From Roseomonas alba (lineage in GTDB: Bacteria > Pseudomonadota > Alphaproteobacteria > Acetobacterales > Acetobacteraceae): 64,000 nt of DNA. The stretch lies in NCBI RefSeq assembly GCF_019430885.1, contig NZ_JAHYBZ010000005.1:409493-473492 (forward strand). Reading direction: 5' to 3'. Below the pieces are notes generated by a model, which worked only from the letters and a program-made list of their open reading frames with translations, searched no databases and was not told the origin of the DNA. This document shows positions 17,628 to 25,484 of this stretch, one piece after another. Each line of letters starts with the position of its first letter. Within the stretch, counting starts at the first letter, position 1. The position numbers and the translations under genes are program-made.

Positions 17628-18976
17628 GCCGCCTGCGCTCCTTCCGCTGCGGCCACCCGCGCCGCGAAGGCCGCGCCGAGGGCGGCGAGCGCCGCATCCG
17701 TCCCGCGCGGCCCGATCAGGGTGATGCCGGCAGGCAGACCGTCCGGGCGCCTTGGTCCCGGCACGGCGAGCGCTGCGAGATCGAGCAGGTTCACGAAATT
17801 CGTATAGGTGCCGAGCCGGGCATTCGGCCCGATCGGATCGGCATCGAGCTCCGCCAGAGTCGGGAAGTTCGGCGCCGAGGGCACGACCAGCACGTCGATG
17901 CGCGCAAAGAAGTTCTCCGCCGCGCGGCGATGCTCGGCCAGGCGGTACAGGCCGCGGAAGGCGTCCACCGCCGTGAACCGCGCCGCGCCATCCAGGATGC
18001 GCTGCGTCACCGGATGCAGCGCGCCGGGATGCGCCGCGGCGAAATCGCCGAAGGCGGCGGCGCGCTCGGCGATCCAGGGTCCGTCATAGAGAAGCTGCGC
18101 GGTGTCGAGCAGCGGTGTGATGACGGCTTCCTCGGCCCCCGGCAGCAGAACGCGGGCGGCTGCCCAGGCAGCGCGGCCCGGCGCGTCGTCCAGATGCAGG
18201 TCGCCTGGGGCCGGGATGGCGATGCGGCCGGGCGCCGTACCCGGCTCCGCCCAGTCGATCGGCCGGCTGAAAGGATCGGCGCGGTCCTCGCCGGCGATGA
18301 CGCGGAACACCGCCCAGGCGTCGTCCACGCTCGTTGCGAAGACCGAGATGCAATCGAGGCTCCGACAGGCCGGCAGCATCCCGCGCGAGGACACCGCCCC
18401 CACCGAGGGCTTCAGCCCGACGATGCCGTTCAGCGCCGCCGGCACGCGCCCCGACCCCGCCGTATCGGTGCCGAGCGCCGCGACGACGACCCCATGCGCC
18501 ACCGCCACCGCCGAGCCGGATGACGACCCGCCCGGCACCCGCGCCGGATCGGCCGTGTTGCGCGGCACCGGATAGGGCGTGCGCACCCCCACCAGCCCGG
18601 TGGCGAACTGGTCGAGATTGGTCTTCCCCAGGATCAGCGCGCCGGCTGCCCGCAGCCGGGCGACGGCGAAGGCGTCCTCCTCCGGCACATGGGTGAAGGC
18701 CGGGCAGGCGGCGGTCATCGGCCGCCCCGCCACGGCGATATTGTCCTTCACCGCGACCGGCATGCCCCAGAGAGGAAAGCGGACGGGATCGAAGGGCGGC
18801 AGCGTCGCGGCCTCCGCCTGCATCGCATCCGGCGGCGTCAGGTCGAGGAAGATGCCAGGATCGTCGATGGCGGCGAGGCGCCTATGCGCCTCCGCCACCA
18901 CGGCAGCGGGGGTCAGCCCGCCAGCATAGGCGGCGAGCAGTGCATCGAGGCGGAACGGCAGGCTGGCGAGCTCCAT
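17624..18976 (-). CDS. amidase, allophanate hydrolase catalytic-domain-like
   Basis: A 450-residue amidase-signature enzyme. The Ser-cisSer-Lys triad is visible: VAVKDNIAVAG (Lys) near residue 73, GGSSSGSAVAVA (cis-Ser) and GTDTAGSGRVPA (nucleophile Ser) near residue 170. The ALNGIVGLKPSVGAVSSRG and SLDCISVFA stretches are typical of allophanate hydrolase or ureidomalonase-like amidases. It stops where fused AtzF enzymes continue into their C-terminal domain, here a separate overlapping gene. First gene of the operon that leads to the importer and the ring-opening enzyme; a palindromic operator candidate lies about 56 bases upstream. Confidence 0.87.
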   Translation of the reverse strand: MELASLPFRLDALLAAYAGGLTPAAVVAEAHRRLAAIDDPGIFLDLTPPDAMQAEAATLPPFDPVRFPLWGMPVAVKDNIAVAGRPMTAACPAFTHVPEEDAFAVARLRAAGALILGKTNLDQFATGLVGVRTPYPVPRNTADPARVPGGSSSGSAVAVAHGVVVAALGTDTAGSGRVPAALNGIVGLKPSVGAVSSRGMLPACRSLDCISVFATSVDDAWAVFRVIAGEDRADPFSRPIDWAEPGTAPGRIAIPAPGDLHLDDAPGRAAWAAARVLLPGAEEAVITPLLDTAQLLYDGPWIAERAAAFGDFAAAHPGALHPVTQRILDGAARFTAVDAFRGLYRLAEHRRAAENFFARIDVLVVPSAPNFPTLAELDADPIGPNARLGTYTNFVNLLDLAALAVPGPRRPDGLPAGITLIGPRGTDAALAALGAAFAARVAAAEGAQAA

Positions 18977-19031
18977 GCGTCGAGGATCAGCAAGACGCGT
19001 GCCGCAGCGAAAGCCCCGCTTCGCCGCAAAT

Positions 19032-19041
19032 TTGTATACAA
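19032..19041. promoter_or_regulatory. candidate GntR operator upstream of amidase operon
   Basis: TTGTATACAA is a perfect 10-base palindrome of the kind bound by FCD-type GntR repressors, whose gene lies next upstream on the same strand. It is AT-rich in an otherwise GC-rich stretch, about 56 bases before the amidase start, where a repressor would block transcription of the degradation operon. Confidence 0.5.
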
Positions 19042-19175
19042 TGATGCATGCAAAGGAGGCGTGCCTTTCGGGCAGTTGCCCGATTCGAGGTCAGAAATAC
19101 AGCAATGAGTCAGGGTTCTGCCTGCCCTCGCGGCATCTGTTGGCTGGGTGTCGGAAAGTCGCGGCGCGGGGCCGG

Positions 19176-19910
19176 TCAGCCCACCCGCAGCGGCGGCTGC
19201 TGCCCCGCCAGGACGCCCCAGCTCCCTTCGGTCTCCGCCAGGTGGCGGCGCACGGCGGCGGCCGCCGCCACCCCATCGCCGGCGAGAATCGCCGCGACGA
19301 TCGCGCCATGTTCCCCATGGGACGCCGCCAGCCGGTCCTGCCCGCCGAGCTGCGCTGCCCGGAACGGCGCCAGGCGGCGCCGCGTCGCATCGGCCATCTC
19401 GGCCAGGTAGCTGTTCCCCGAGCCGGCGTAGAGCGCCTCATGGAAGGCGACATTCGCGTCCTTGTAGGCGTCGAGCCAGCCATCCTCGACCATCTTGCCC
19501 ATGGTCGCGTGGCGGCTGGCGAGCCGCGCCTTGTCCGCCCGCGACATCGCCTGGGCGCACAGCGAGGCGCAGATCGCCTCGAGCTCCGCCATGGCCTGGA
19601 ACATCTCGGCGAGGCGACCGGGTTCCGGCCGCGCGACCACGGCGCCACGCCGGGGGCGCTGCTCCACCAGCCCGGTCGCGGCCAGCAGGCGCAGCGCCTC
19701 CCGCACCGGGGTGCGGGAGACGCCATGGGCGGCGGCGAGCCGTTCCTCCTCCAGCGCCGTGCCCGGCGGCATGCGACCTTCGGTGATGGCCTCGGCCAAT
19801 TCGGTGGCCAGGGCTTCGGCGCGGGTCGGACCGGGCCGACGGCGCGTCGGCTTGCCTGCCGGCGCGGGGCGCGCCGGGGTATCGGTACGGGATCGGGCGA
19901 GGAGCGTCAT
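19176..19910 (-). CDS. GntR-family (FCD) transcriptional regulator
   Basis: A 244-residue regulator. The winged helix at about residues 30-98 contains PPGTALEEERLAAAHGVSRTPVREALRLLAATGLVEQRPRRGAVV-like features (in particular VSRTPVREAL), and the C-terminal FCD ligand domain shows AFHEALYAGSGN and HGAIVAAILAGD with metal-binding His residues. These proteins usually repress a neighbouring catabolic operon until a carboxylate ligand binds. It lies just upstream of the amidase operon in the same direction and is the likely controller of it. Confidence 0.9.
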   Translation of the reverse strand: MTLLARSRTDTPARPAPAGKPTRRRPGPTRAEALATELAEAITEGRMPPGTALEEERLAAAHGVSRTPVREALRLLAATGLVEQRPRRGAVVARPEPGRLAEMFQAMAELEAICASLCAQAMSRADKARLASRHATMGKMVEDGWLDAYKDANVAFHEALYAGSGNSYLAEMADATRRRLAPFRAAQLGGQDRLAASHGEHGAIVAAILAGDGVAAAAAVRRHLAETEGSWGVLAGQQPPLRVG

Positions 19911-20032
19911 GCTCTGGACCTAGCACGGACCATGCCGTATCCCCTTGTCATATCCGACTTCGTCTCGACATGAACCAGTCCCGGTCGCCGCACCCCATCC
20001 GGCGACGAAGGTTGGCCCCCGCGGAGCGTTCC

Positions 20033-20380
20033 ATGCCGGCAGTTGCCGACGCCCCTGTCACCAGCAGTCCCGTCCTCGCCGCCGCGGCGATGGAGGAGCA
20101 CGCCGCTGACGCGGCGGCTATGCTGCGCCTGCTCGCCAGTGAGCGCCGCCTGGTCGTCCTATGCACCCTCATAGCTGAGGGCGAGGCTCCGGTCGGTCGC
20201 CTCGCCGAGCGCGCCGGCCTGTCCCAGCCGGCCATGTCCCAGCATCTCGCCAAGCTGCGGGAGGACGGGCTGGTCGCAACCCGGCGCGCCGGCACCACGA
20301 TTCACTACCGGATCGCCGATCCGCGGGTGGCCCGCCTGATGGCGACCCTGCACGACATCTTCTGTGTGACGCCCGGCTGA
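20033..20380 (+). CDS. ArsR-family HTH transcriptional regulator
   Basis: About 115 residues. The winged helix is plain: MLRLLASERRLVVLCTLIAEGEAPVGRL, then LSQPAMSQHLAKLREDGLVATRRAGTTIHYRI-like features (here split for brevity as LSQPAMSQHLAKL and GLVATRR). No paired metal-binding cysteines are visible; a single Cys is near the C-terminus and one in the HTH. I chose the ATG at 20033, with GGAG upstream, over one 63 bases earlier. It precedes the RTX nucleotidase gene by 200 bases in the same direction and may regulate it; the effector is unknown. Confidence 0.82.
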   Translation: MPAVADAPVTSSPVLAAAAMEEHAADAAAMLRLLASERRLVVLCTLIAEGEAPVGRLAERAGLSQPAMSQHLAKLREDGLVATRRAGTTIHYRIADPRVARLMATLHDIFCVTPG

Positions 20381-20580
20381 TCCGATCCCGCCGTCCGGGC
20401 GGCCAGCATTCGGCCATTCCTGTTGGAAAACCGACGGCAATCGATCGCGCGCCGTGTTGCACATCCGTGTCGCATGTTCGATCGGCAACAATTTCTTAAC
20501 CTTTTCGACGCGGACCTGTGAGGGAGCCGATCCGGCAGGCGCCCTAATCGCCGGCGCACCAACCATTGCCGGAGATGTCC

Positions 20581-23500
20581 ATGTCTGGGACACAGCTCAG
20601 CGCCGCCAGCGCGATCACGCTCGCCCATGTCGCGGGTAACGGCTCCGCCGCCCTTGACGCCGAGGTCGCGTCCTTCGACGTCGCCTCGGGGCTGGTGTTC
20701 ATCGCCGGCCCCTCAGGCATCGACGCGGTGGATCCGGTGACGGGCACGATCCTCGGCAGCCTGTCGACGACCGCCTATGGCCACGTCAACAGCGTCGCGG
20801 CGAAGGACGGCGTCGTCGCCGTGGCGATCGAGGCGGTGCCGAAGACCGATCCCGGCATGGTCATGATCCTCGACGTGACGCGCGACGGGGATGACGTGAC
20901 CCTGACGCCGCGCACATACGCCGGTGAGGACGTGCTGATCGTCGGCGCGCTGCCCGACCAGATCGGCTTCACCCCGGACGGCACGAAGATCCTCACCGCC
21001 AATGAGGGTGAGCCGAACTCCTATGGCCTCGCGGACAGCGTCGATCCGCTGGGCTCGGTCAGCATCATCGACGTCGCGACGGGCGCTGTGTCGACCGCCG
21101 ACTTCACCGCCTTCAACGCCCAGACCGACGCGCTGAAGGCCGCCGGCCTGCGCGTCTTCGGCCCCGGCGCGACGCTGGCCCAGGACCTCGAGCCCGAATA
21201 CATCGCGGTCGACCCGAACGACCCGACCAAGGCCTATGTGACGCTGCAGGAGGCGAACGCGATCGCCGTGCTCGACATCCCGAGCGCGACCTTCACCTCC
21301 ATCATCCCGCTCGGCCTCAAGGATCTCAGCCTTCCGCAGAACGAGATCTCGGGCAATGACCAGGACAACGTCTACGCCCCGGTCAACGTCGACAATCTCT
21401 ACGGCATGTACATGCCGGACGCGATCTCGGCGGTTGACATCGGCGGCACCACCTACCTGATCACCGCCAATGAGGGCGATGCCCGCGCCGACTGGCCGGG
21501 CTACAACGAGGAAGCGCGCATCTCCTCGCTGCCCCTCGATCCGATCGCCTTCCCCGACCTCGACGGCAACGGCAAGGCCGACATCGTCGATTCGATCGGC
21601 CGCCTGACCGTGTCCATCGCCACCGGCGACACGGATGGCGACGGCGACTACGACCAGCTCCATGTCTTCGGCGGGCGTTCCTTCAGCGTCTGGACCACCG
21701 ACGGCCAGCAGGTCTTCGACAGCGGCAACATGCTGGACGAGATCATCGCGACCCAGTTCCCGGGCAGCTACGACGAGAACCGCGACGACAACAAGGGCGT
21801 CGAACCCGAAGGCATCAGCATCGGCCAGATCAACGGCGACACCTACGTCTTCGTCACCCTGGAGCGCGCCGACGGCGTCGCGGCCTTCCGCATGGATGGC
21901 GCCGACGACTTCACCTTCACCGGCTTCTTCACCACCCCCGGCGACGACGCGCCGGAAGTCGTCACGGTGATCCCGGCCGATGTCTCGCCGACCGGCGAGA
22001 CCCTTCTCGTCGCGCCGAACGAGGACAGCGCCACCACCTCGATCTACACGCTGAACGCGACCTTCAAGCTGCAGCTCCTGCACTTCTCGGACGCCGAGGC
22101 CGGACTGCTCGCCTCCACCACCGCGCCGAACCTCGCCGCCCTGGTCGATGCCTTCGAGGATGACTTCGCCAACACCCTGATCCTGTCGGGTGGCGACAAC
22201 TACATCCCCGGGCCCTTCATCGCCGCCGGCACCGATCCTTCGGTCGCCGCGACGCATACCCGCGGCGACAACCCCGCCGCTGCCGACATCGAGATCCTGA
22301 ACCGCATCGGCGTCGAGGCCTCGGCCGTCGGCAACCATGAGTTCGACCTCGGCACCCGCACCTTCAACGATGCGGTGCTGGATGCGAACTTCCCCTACAT
22401 CACCGCGAATCTCGACTTCTCCGGCGATGCGGACATTCGCGGCCGCTACCTTGAGACGGTCGGGGTGAACGGGCTTGAGGAGGCCTCGACCCTCGCCGGC
22501 CGTATCGTGCCGTCCGCCGTCATCACCGAGGGCAACGAGAAGATCGGCATCGTCGGCCTGACGACGCAGATCCTCGAGACCATTTCCTCGACCGGCGGCG
22601 TCGAGGTGAAGGGCTTCCCGGGCGACGGCAGCGAGGTGAACGACGCCGCGCAGCTCGCCGCGGTGCTCCAGCCGGTGATCGACGACCTGGTCGCGCAGGG
22701 CGTGAACAAGATCATCCTCACCTCCCACCTTCAGCAGATCGAGATCGAGCAGGCGCTCGCCCCGCTGCTGACGGGCGTGGACATCATCCTCGCCGCCGGT
22801 TCGCACACGCGCATGGGCGATGCGGATGACCAGGCGGCCGCCTTCCCGGGGCATTCCGCCGAGTACATGGCCGGCTACCCGATCGTCACCGCCGGCGCCG
22901 ACGGCGCGACGACCCTGATCGTCAGCACCGACAACGAGTACACCTATCTCGGCCGCCTGGTCGTCGAGTTCGACGCGCATGGCGAGATCATCTCCGACAG
23001 CCTCGATTCCACGCTCAACGGCGGCTACGCCACGACCGACGAGAACGTCGCCGCAGCCTGGGGCGTGGATGTCGAGGACCTCGACACCACCGCCTTCGCC
23101 GAAGGCACCAAGGGTGCCGAGGTGAAGGAGATCACCGACGCCGTGCAGTCGGTCATCGCCGCCAAGGATGGCGAGATCTGGGGCTACACCAATGTCTACC
23201 TCGAAGGTGAGCGCGCCCAGGTCCGCAATCAGGAATCCAATCTCGGCGACCTCACCTCGGATGCGAACATCGCCGCGGCGCGCGACGCGCTCGCGACGGA
23301 GGGCCTGATCGTCTCGCTGAAGAATGGCGGTGGCATCCGCACGGCGATCGGCACCGTGGTGCCGGCGACCGGCGAGAAGGAGCCGCCGGCCGCCAACCCG
23401 GATGCCGGCAAGCCGGAAGGCGCGATCTCGACCCTCGACATCGAGAATTCGCTCCGCTTCAACAACTCGCTGATGGTGTTCGACACCACGGCGGCGGGGC

Positions 23501-25029
23501 TCAAGGCGATTCTCGAGCATGGCGTCGCCACGCTCGGCAATCAGGGCCGCTACCCGCAGATCGGCGGCTTCGCGATCTCCTATGACCCGGATGCTCCGGC
23601 CGGGTCGCGCGTGATCAGCATCGCGGCCATCGATGAGGCCGGCAACGTCATCGCCCGCCTGATCGAGGACGGGCAGGTGAGCGCCGATGCCCCGGCGAGC
23701 TTCACCATGGTCACGCTCGGCTACCTCGCCAATGGCGGCGACGGCTATCCGATGAAGGCGAATGGCGAGAATTTCCGCTACCTCCTCGCCGACGGCACCG
23801 TCTCCGCCGCGGTGGACGAAGCGCTGGACTTCACCACCACGGACACCATGGCGACGGTCGGCGTGACCGCCGCCGACATGCTCGGCGAGCAGCAGGCCTT
23901 CAAGGAATACCTGCAGGAGAACTACGGCACGCCGGAGACCGCCTATGACGTCGCTGACACCGCCTCGTCCGGCGACACCCGCATCCAGGACCTCAATGTC
24001 CGTGCCGACGCGGTGCTGGACGGCGACATGCTGCATGGCCGCTTCACCGCGGACCTGCTGGAAGGTGCCGCGGGCGACGACCTGATCGAGGGCCGCGCCG
24101 GCAACGACACCATTCTGGGCGGCCTCGGCGATGACACCCTGGCGGGCCATGCCGACCATGACAGCATCGACGGCGGCAGCGGCCACGACAGCATGACCGG
24201 TGACGGCGGCAACGACACGCTGCTCGGCGCCGCCGGGCACGACACGATGCTGGGTGGCAACGGCTATGACTGGCTGGATGGCGGCGAGGGCAATGACAGC
24301 CTCGGCGGCGGCAATGGCCTCGATACGCTGCTCGGCGGCACCGGCAACGACGTGCTGCGCGGCGGTGCGCTGTCCGACAGCCTGGTCGGCGGCGAGGGCG
24401 ACGACACCCTCGACGGCGGTGTGTCGAACGACACGCTGGCCGGGGGCACGGGCGCCGACTCGTTGGATGGCGGCCTCGGCCACGACCAGCTGTTCGGCGA
24501 TGTCGGCAACGACACGCTGGGCGGTGGCATCGGCCATGACACGCTCGACGGTGGCGCGGATGACGACTTCCTGACCGGCGGCAGCGGCATGGACAGTCTG
24601 ATGGGTGGTGCCGGCAACGACACCCTCGACGGCGGCAACGGCCATGACACGCTGATCGGTGGCGAGGGCAACGACCAGCTCTTCGGCGGCCTGAACCGCG
24701 ACCTGCTGGAAGGCGGGGCCGGCAACGACACGCTGGATGGCGGCCAGCAGGCCGATACGCTGATCGGCGGCGAGGGCGACGACGTGCTGACCGGCGGCGT
24801 CAGCAACGATCTGTTCATCTTCGGCGCCAACGCCGGTTCCGACATCATCACCGACCTGACCCGCTTCGACACGATCCTGATCGAGGATGGACTGACGATC
24901 GCCGACCAATCCCTGGCGGACATCGGCGGCGGCGCGGCACAGGACCTGGTGCTGACGCTGAGCGACGGTGGGATGATCACCCTGCTCGACATGCAGGTGA
25001 TCCCGACCGGGGTCCTGACCTTCGCCTGA
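20581..25029 (+). CDS. RTX-tagged bifunctional metallophosphatase/5'-nucleotidase with choice-of-anchor-I domain
   Basis: A 1482-residue modular protein. Residues about 1-490 form a beta-propeller-like choice-of-anchor-I region with DTDGDGDYD calcium motifs. From about 495 comes a 5'-nucleotidase catalytic domain (HFSDAEAG, GGDNYIPG, AVGNHEFDLG, GSHTRMGD in place of the usual GHTH), then from about 860 the nucleotidase C-terminal domain (NGGGIRTAIG). Residues about 1160-1405 are nonapeptide RTX calcium-binding repeats of GGxGNDxL type. There is no N-terminal signal peptide, so export by a type I system through the C-terminus is expected. It probably releases phosphate from nucleotides outside the cell. 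Start chosen at ATG 20581 with GGAG in front; an earlier TTG or ATG is possible. Confidence 0.88.
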   Translation: MSGTQLSAASAITLAHVAGNGSAALDAEVASFDVASGLVFIAGPSGIDAVDPVTGTILGSLSTTAYGHVNSVAAKDGVVAVAIEAVPKTDPGMVMILDVTRDGDDVTLTPRTYAGEDVLIVGALPDQIGFTPDGTKILTANEGEPNSYGLADSVDPLGSVSIIDVATGAVSTADFTAFNAQTDALKAAGLRVFGPGATLAQDLEPEYIAVDPNDPTKAYVTLQEANAIAVLDIPSATFTSIIPLGLKDLSLPQNEISGNDQDNVYAPVNVDNLYGMYMPDAISAVDIGGTTYLITANEGDARADWPGYNEEARISSLPLDPIAFPDLDGNGKADIVDSIGRLTVSIATGDTDGDGDYDQLHVFGGRSFSVWTTDGQQVFDSGNMLDEIIATQFPGSYDENRDDNKGVEPEGISIGQINGDTYVFVTLERADGVAAFRMDGADDFTFTGFFTTPGDDAPEVVTVIPADVSPTGETLLVAPNEDSATTSIYTLNATFKLQLLHFSDAEAGLLASTTAPNLAALVDAFEDDFANTLILSGGDNYIPGPFIAAGTDPSVAATHTRGDNPAAADIEILNRIGVEASAVGNHEFDLGTRTFNDAVLDANFPYITANLDFSGDADIRGRYLETVGVNGLEEASTLAGRIVPSAVITEGNEKIGIVGLTTQILETISSTGGVEVKGFPGDGSEVNDAAQLAAVLQPVIDDLVAQGVNKIILTSHLQQIEIEQALAPLLTGVDIILAAGSHTRMGDADDQAAAFPGHSAEYMAGYPIVTAGADGATTLIVSTDNEYTYLGRLVVEFDAHGEIISDSLDSTLNGGYATTDENVAAAWGVDVEDLDTTAFAEGTKGAEVKEITDAVQSVIAAKDGEIWGYTNVYLEGERAQVRNQESNLGDLTSDANIAAARDALATEGLIVSLKNGGGIRTAIGTVVPATGEKEPPAANPDAGKPEGAISTLDIENSLRFNNSLMVFDTTAAGLKAILEHGVATLGNQGRYPQIGGFAISYDPDAPAGSRVISIAAIDEAGNVIARLIEDGQVSADAPASFTMVTLGYLANGGDGYPMKANGENFRYLLADGTVSAAVDEALDFTTTDTMATVGVTAADMLGEQQAFKEYLQENYGTPETAYDVADTASSGDTRIQDLNVRADAVLDGDMLHGRFTADLLEGAAGDDLIEGRAGNDTILGGLGDDTLAGHADHDSIDGGSGHDSMTGDGGNDTLLGAAGHDTMLGGNGYDWLDGGEGNDSLGGGNGLDTLLGGTGNDVLRGGALSDSLVGGEGDDTLDGGVSNDTLAGGTGADSLDGGLGHDQLFGDVGNDTLGGGIGHDTLDGGADDDFLTGGSGMDSLMGGAGNDTLDGGNGHDTLIGGEGNDQLFGGLNRDLLEGGAGNDTLDGGQQADTLIGGEGDDVLTGGVSNDLFIFGANAGSDIITDLTRFDTILIEDGLTIADQSLADIGGGAAQDLVLTLSDGGMITLLDMQVIPTGVLTFA

Positions 25030-25085
25030 CGGGCGCGAAGGCGGGGGCGGGTCGAAACCCCTCCGCCTCGCAGCATGCTCCGACC

Positions 25086-25113
25086 GGCGCGGCGGCAACG
25101 CCGCGCCTTTCTC
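25086..25113 (+). terminator. rho-independent terminator after RTX nucleotidase
   Basis: A perfect 9-base stem (GGCGCGGCG / CGCCGCGCC) with a GCAA tetraloop is followed by TTTCTC, 57 bases after the stop codon. This is a good intrinsic terminator for the RTX gene. Confidence 0.8.
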
Positions 25114-25383
25114 ATGCCTGTGCACTCCCGGCTCCTCGCAACGGCAGGAGGGGAGTGCCATGCGGCCGGGAGCCATCCCGCCCCATCGCGACGTCGGACC
25201 GGCCCATCGCAGCGGCGTTGGGCGGTCGGCAGGTTCGGCCCGCGACGATCCAGGCGTGATCGGGGACGCCTCCGGCCACGCCGCTTCAGTGTCGGGGCGC
25301 GCGGTGACGATGGCGGCAGGCACGCTCTTTCGGCGGACATCCCGACAAGTCGGCTAGACATCCTCTTGGCCGGCCGATGCGTG

Positions 25384-25425
25384 GTCCTGTTGCGCCGCCG
25401 ACGGTTCACGGAACGGCAACAGGAC
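25384..25425. repeat. inverted repeat upstream of phosphonate monoester hydrolase
   Basis: GTCCTGTTGC (25384-25393) and GCAACAGGAC (25416-25425) form perfect 10-base arms around a 22-base spacer that can pair further. It lies about 60 bases before the hydrolase start and could be an operator pair or a leader hairpin. Confidence 0.4.
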
Positions 25426-25484
25426 TGCCACGCACGCGTCGCCCGCTTGCTCTAGGGGAGCCCCCGACTTCGTAGGGGCTTCGC

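Larger units (their letters stand above)
25030..25484. other. 455-base gap between RTX nucleotidase and hydrolase operon
   Basis: No convincing gene is visible on either strand. The left part holds a terminator hairpin (25086-25107) and the right part an inverted repeat (25384-25425) before the phosphonate monoester hydrolase gene. The remainder is GC-rich without recognised motifs, presumably the promoter region of the downstream operon. Confidence 0.5.

Noticed and set aside
17223..18976. Frameshift breaking a fused allophanate hydrolase
   Set aside because: The ATGA overlap and a proper start for the small protein look like an orderly gene split, not a random frameshift, though sequence error cannot be fully excluded.
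20381..20580. Pho box upstream of the RTX nucleotidase
   Set aside because: No paired CTGTCAT-like repeats are visible; only a small GC hairpin near the ArsR-type gene end.
24060..24800. Regular repeats suggesting a CRISPR array
   Set aside because: The repeats encode RTX nonapeptides in frame and have no unique spacers of constant length.
20713..25323. A 1536-codon open frame antisense to the RTX nucleotidase gene
   Set aside because: It mirrors the repetitive RTX coding sequence in a GC-rich genome; composition is His/Arg/Val-rich and without any domain, as expected of a shadow frame.
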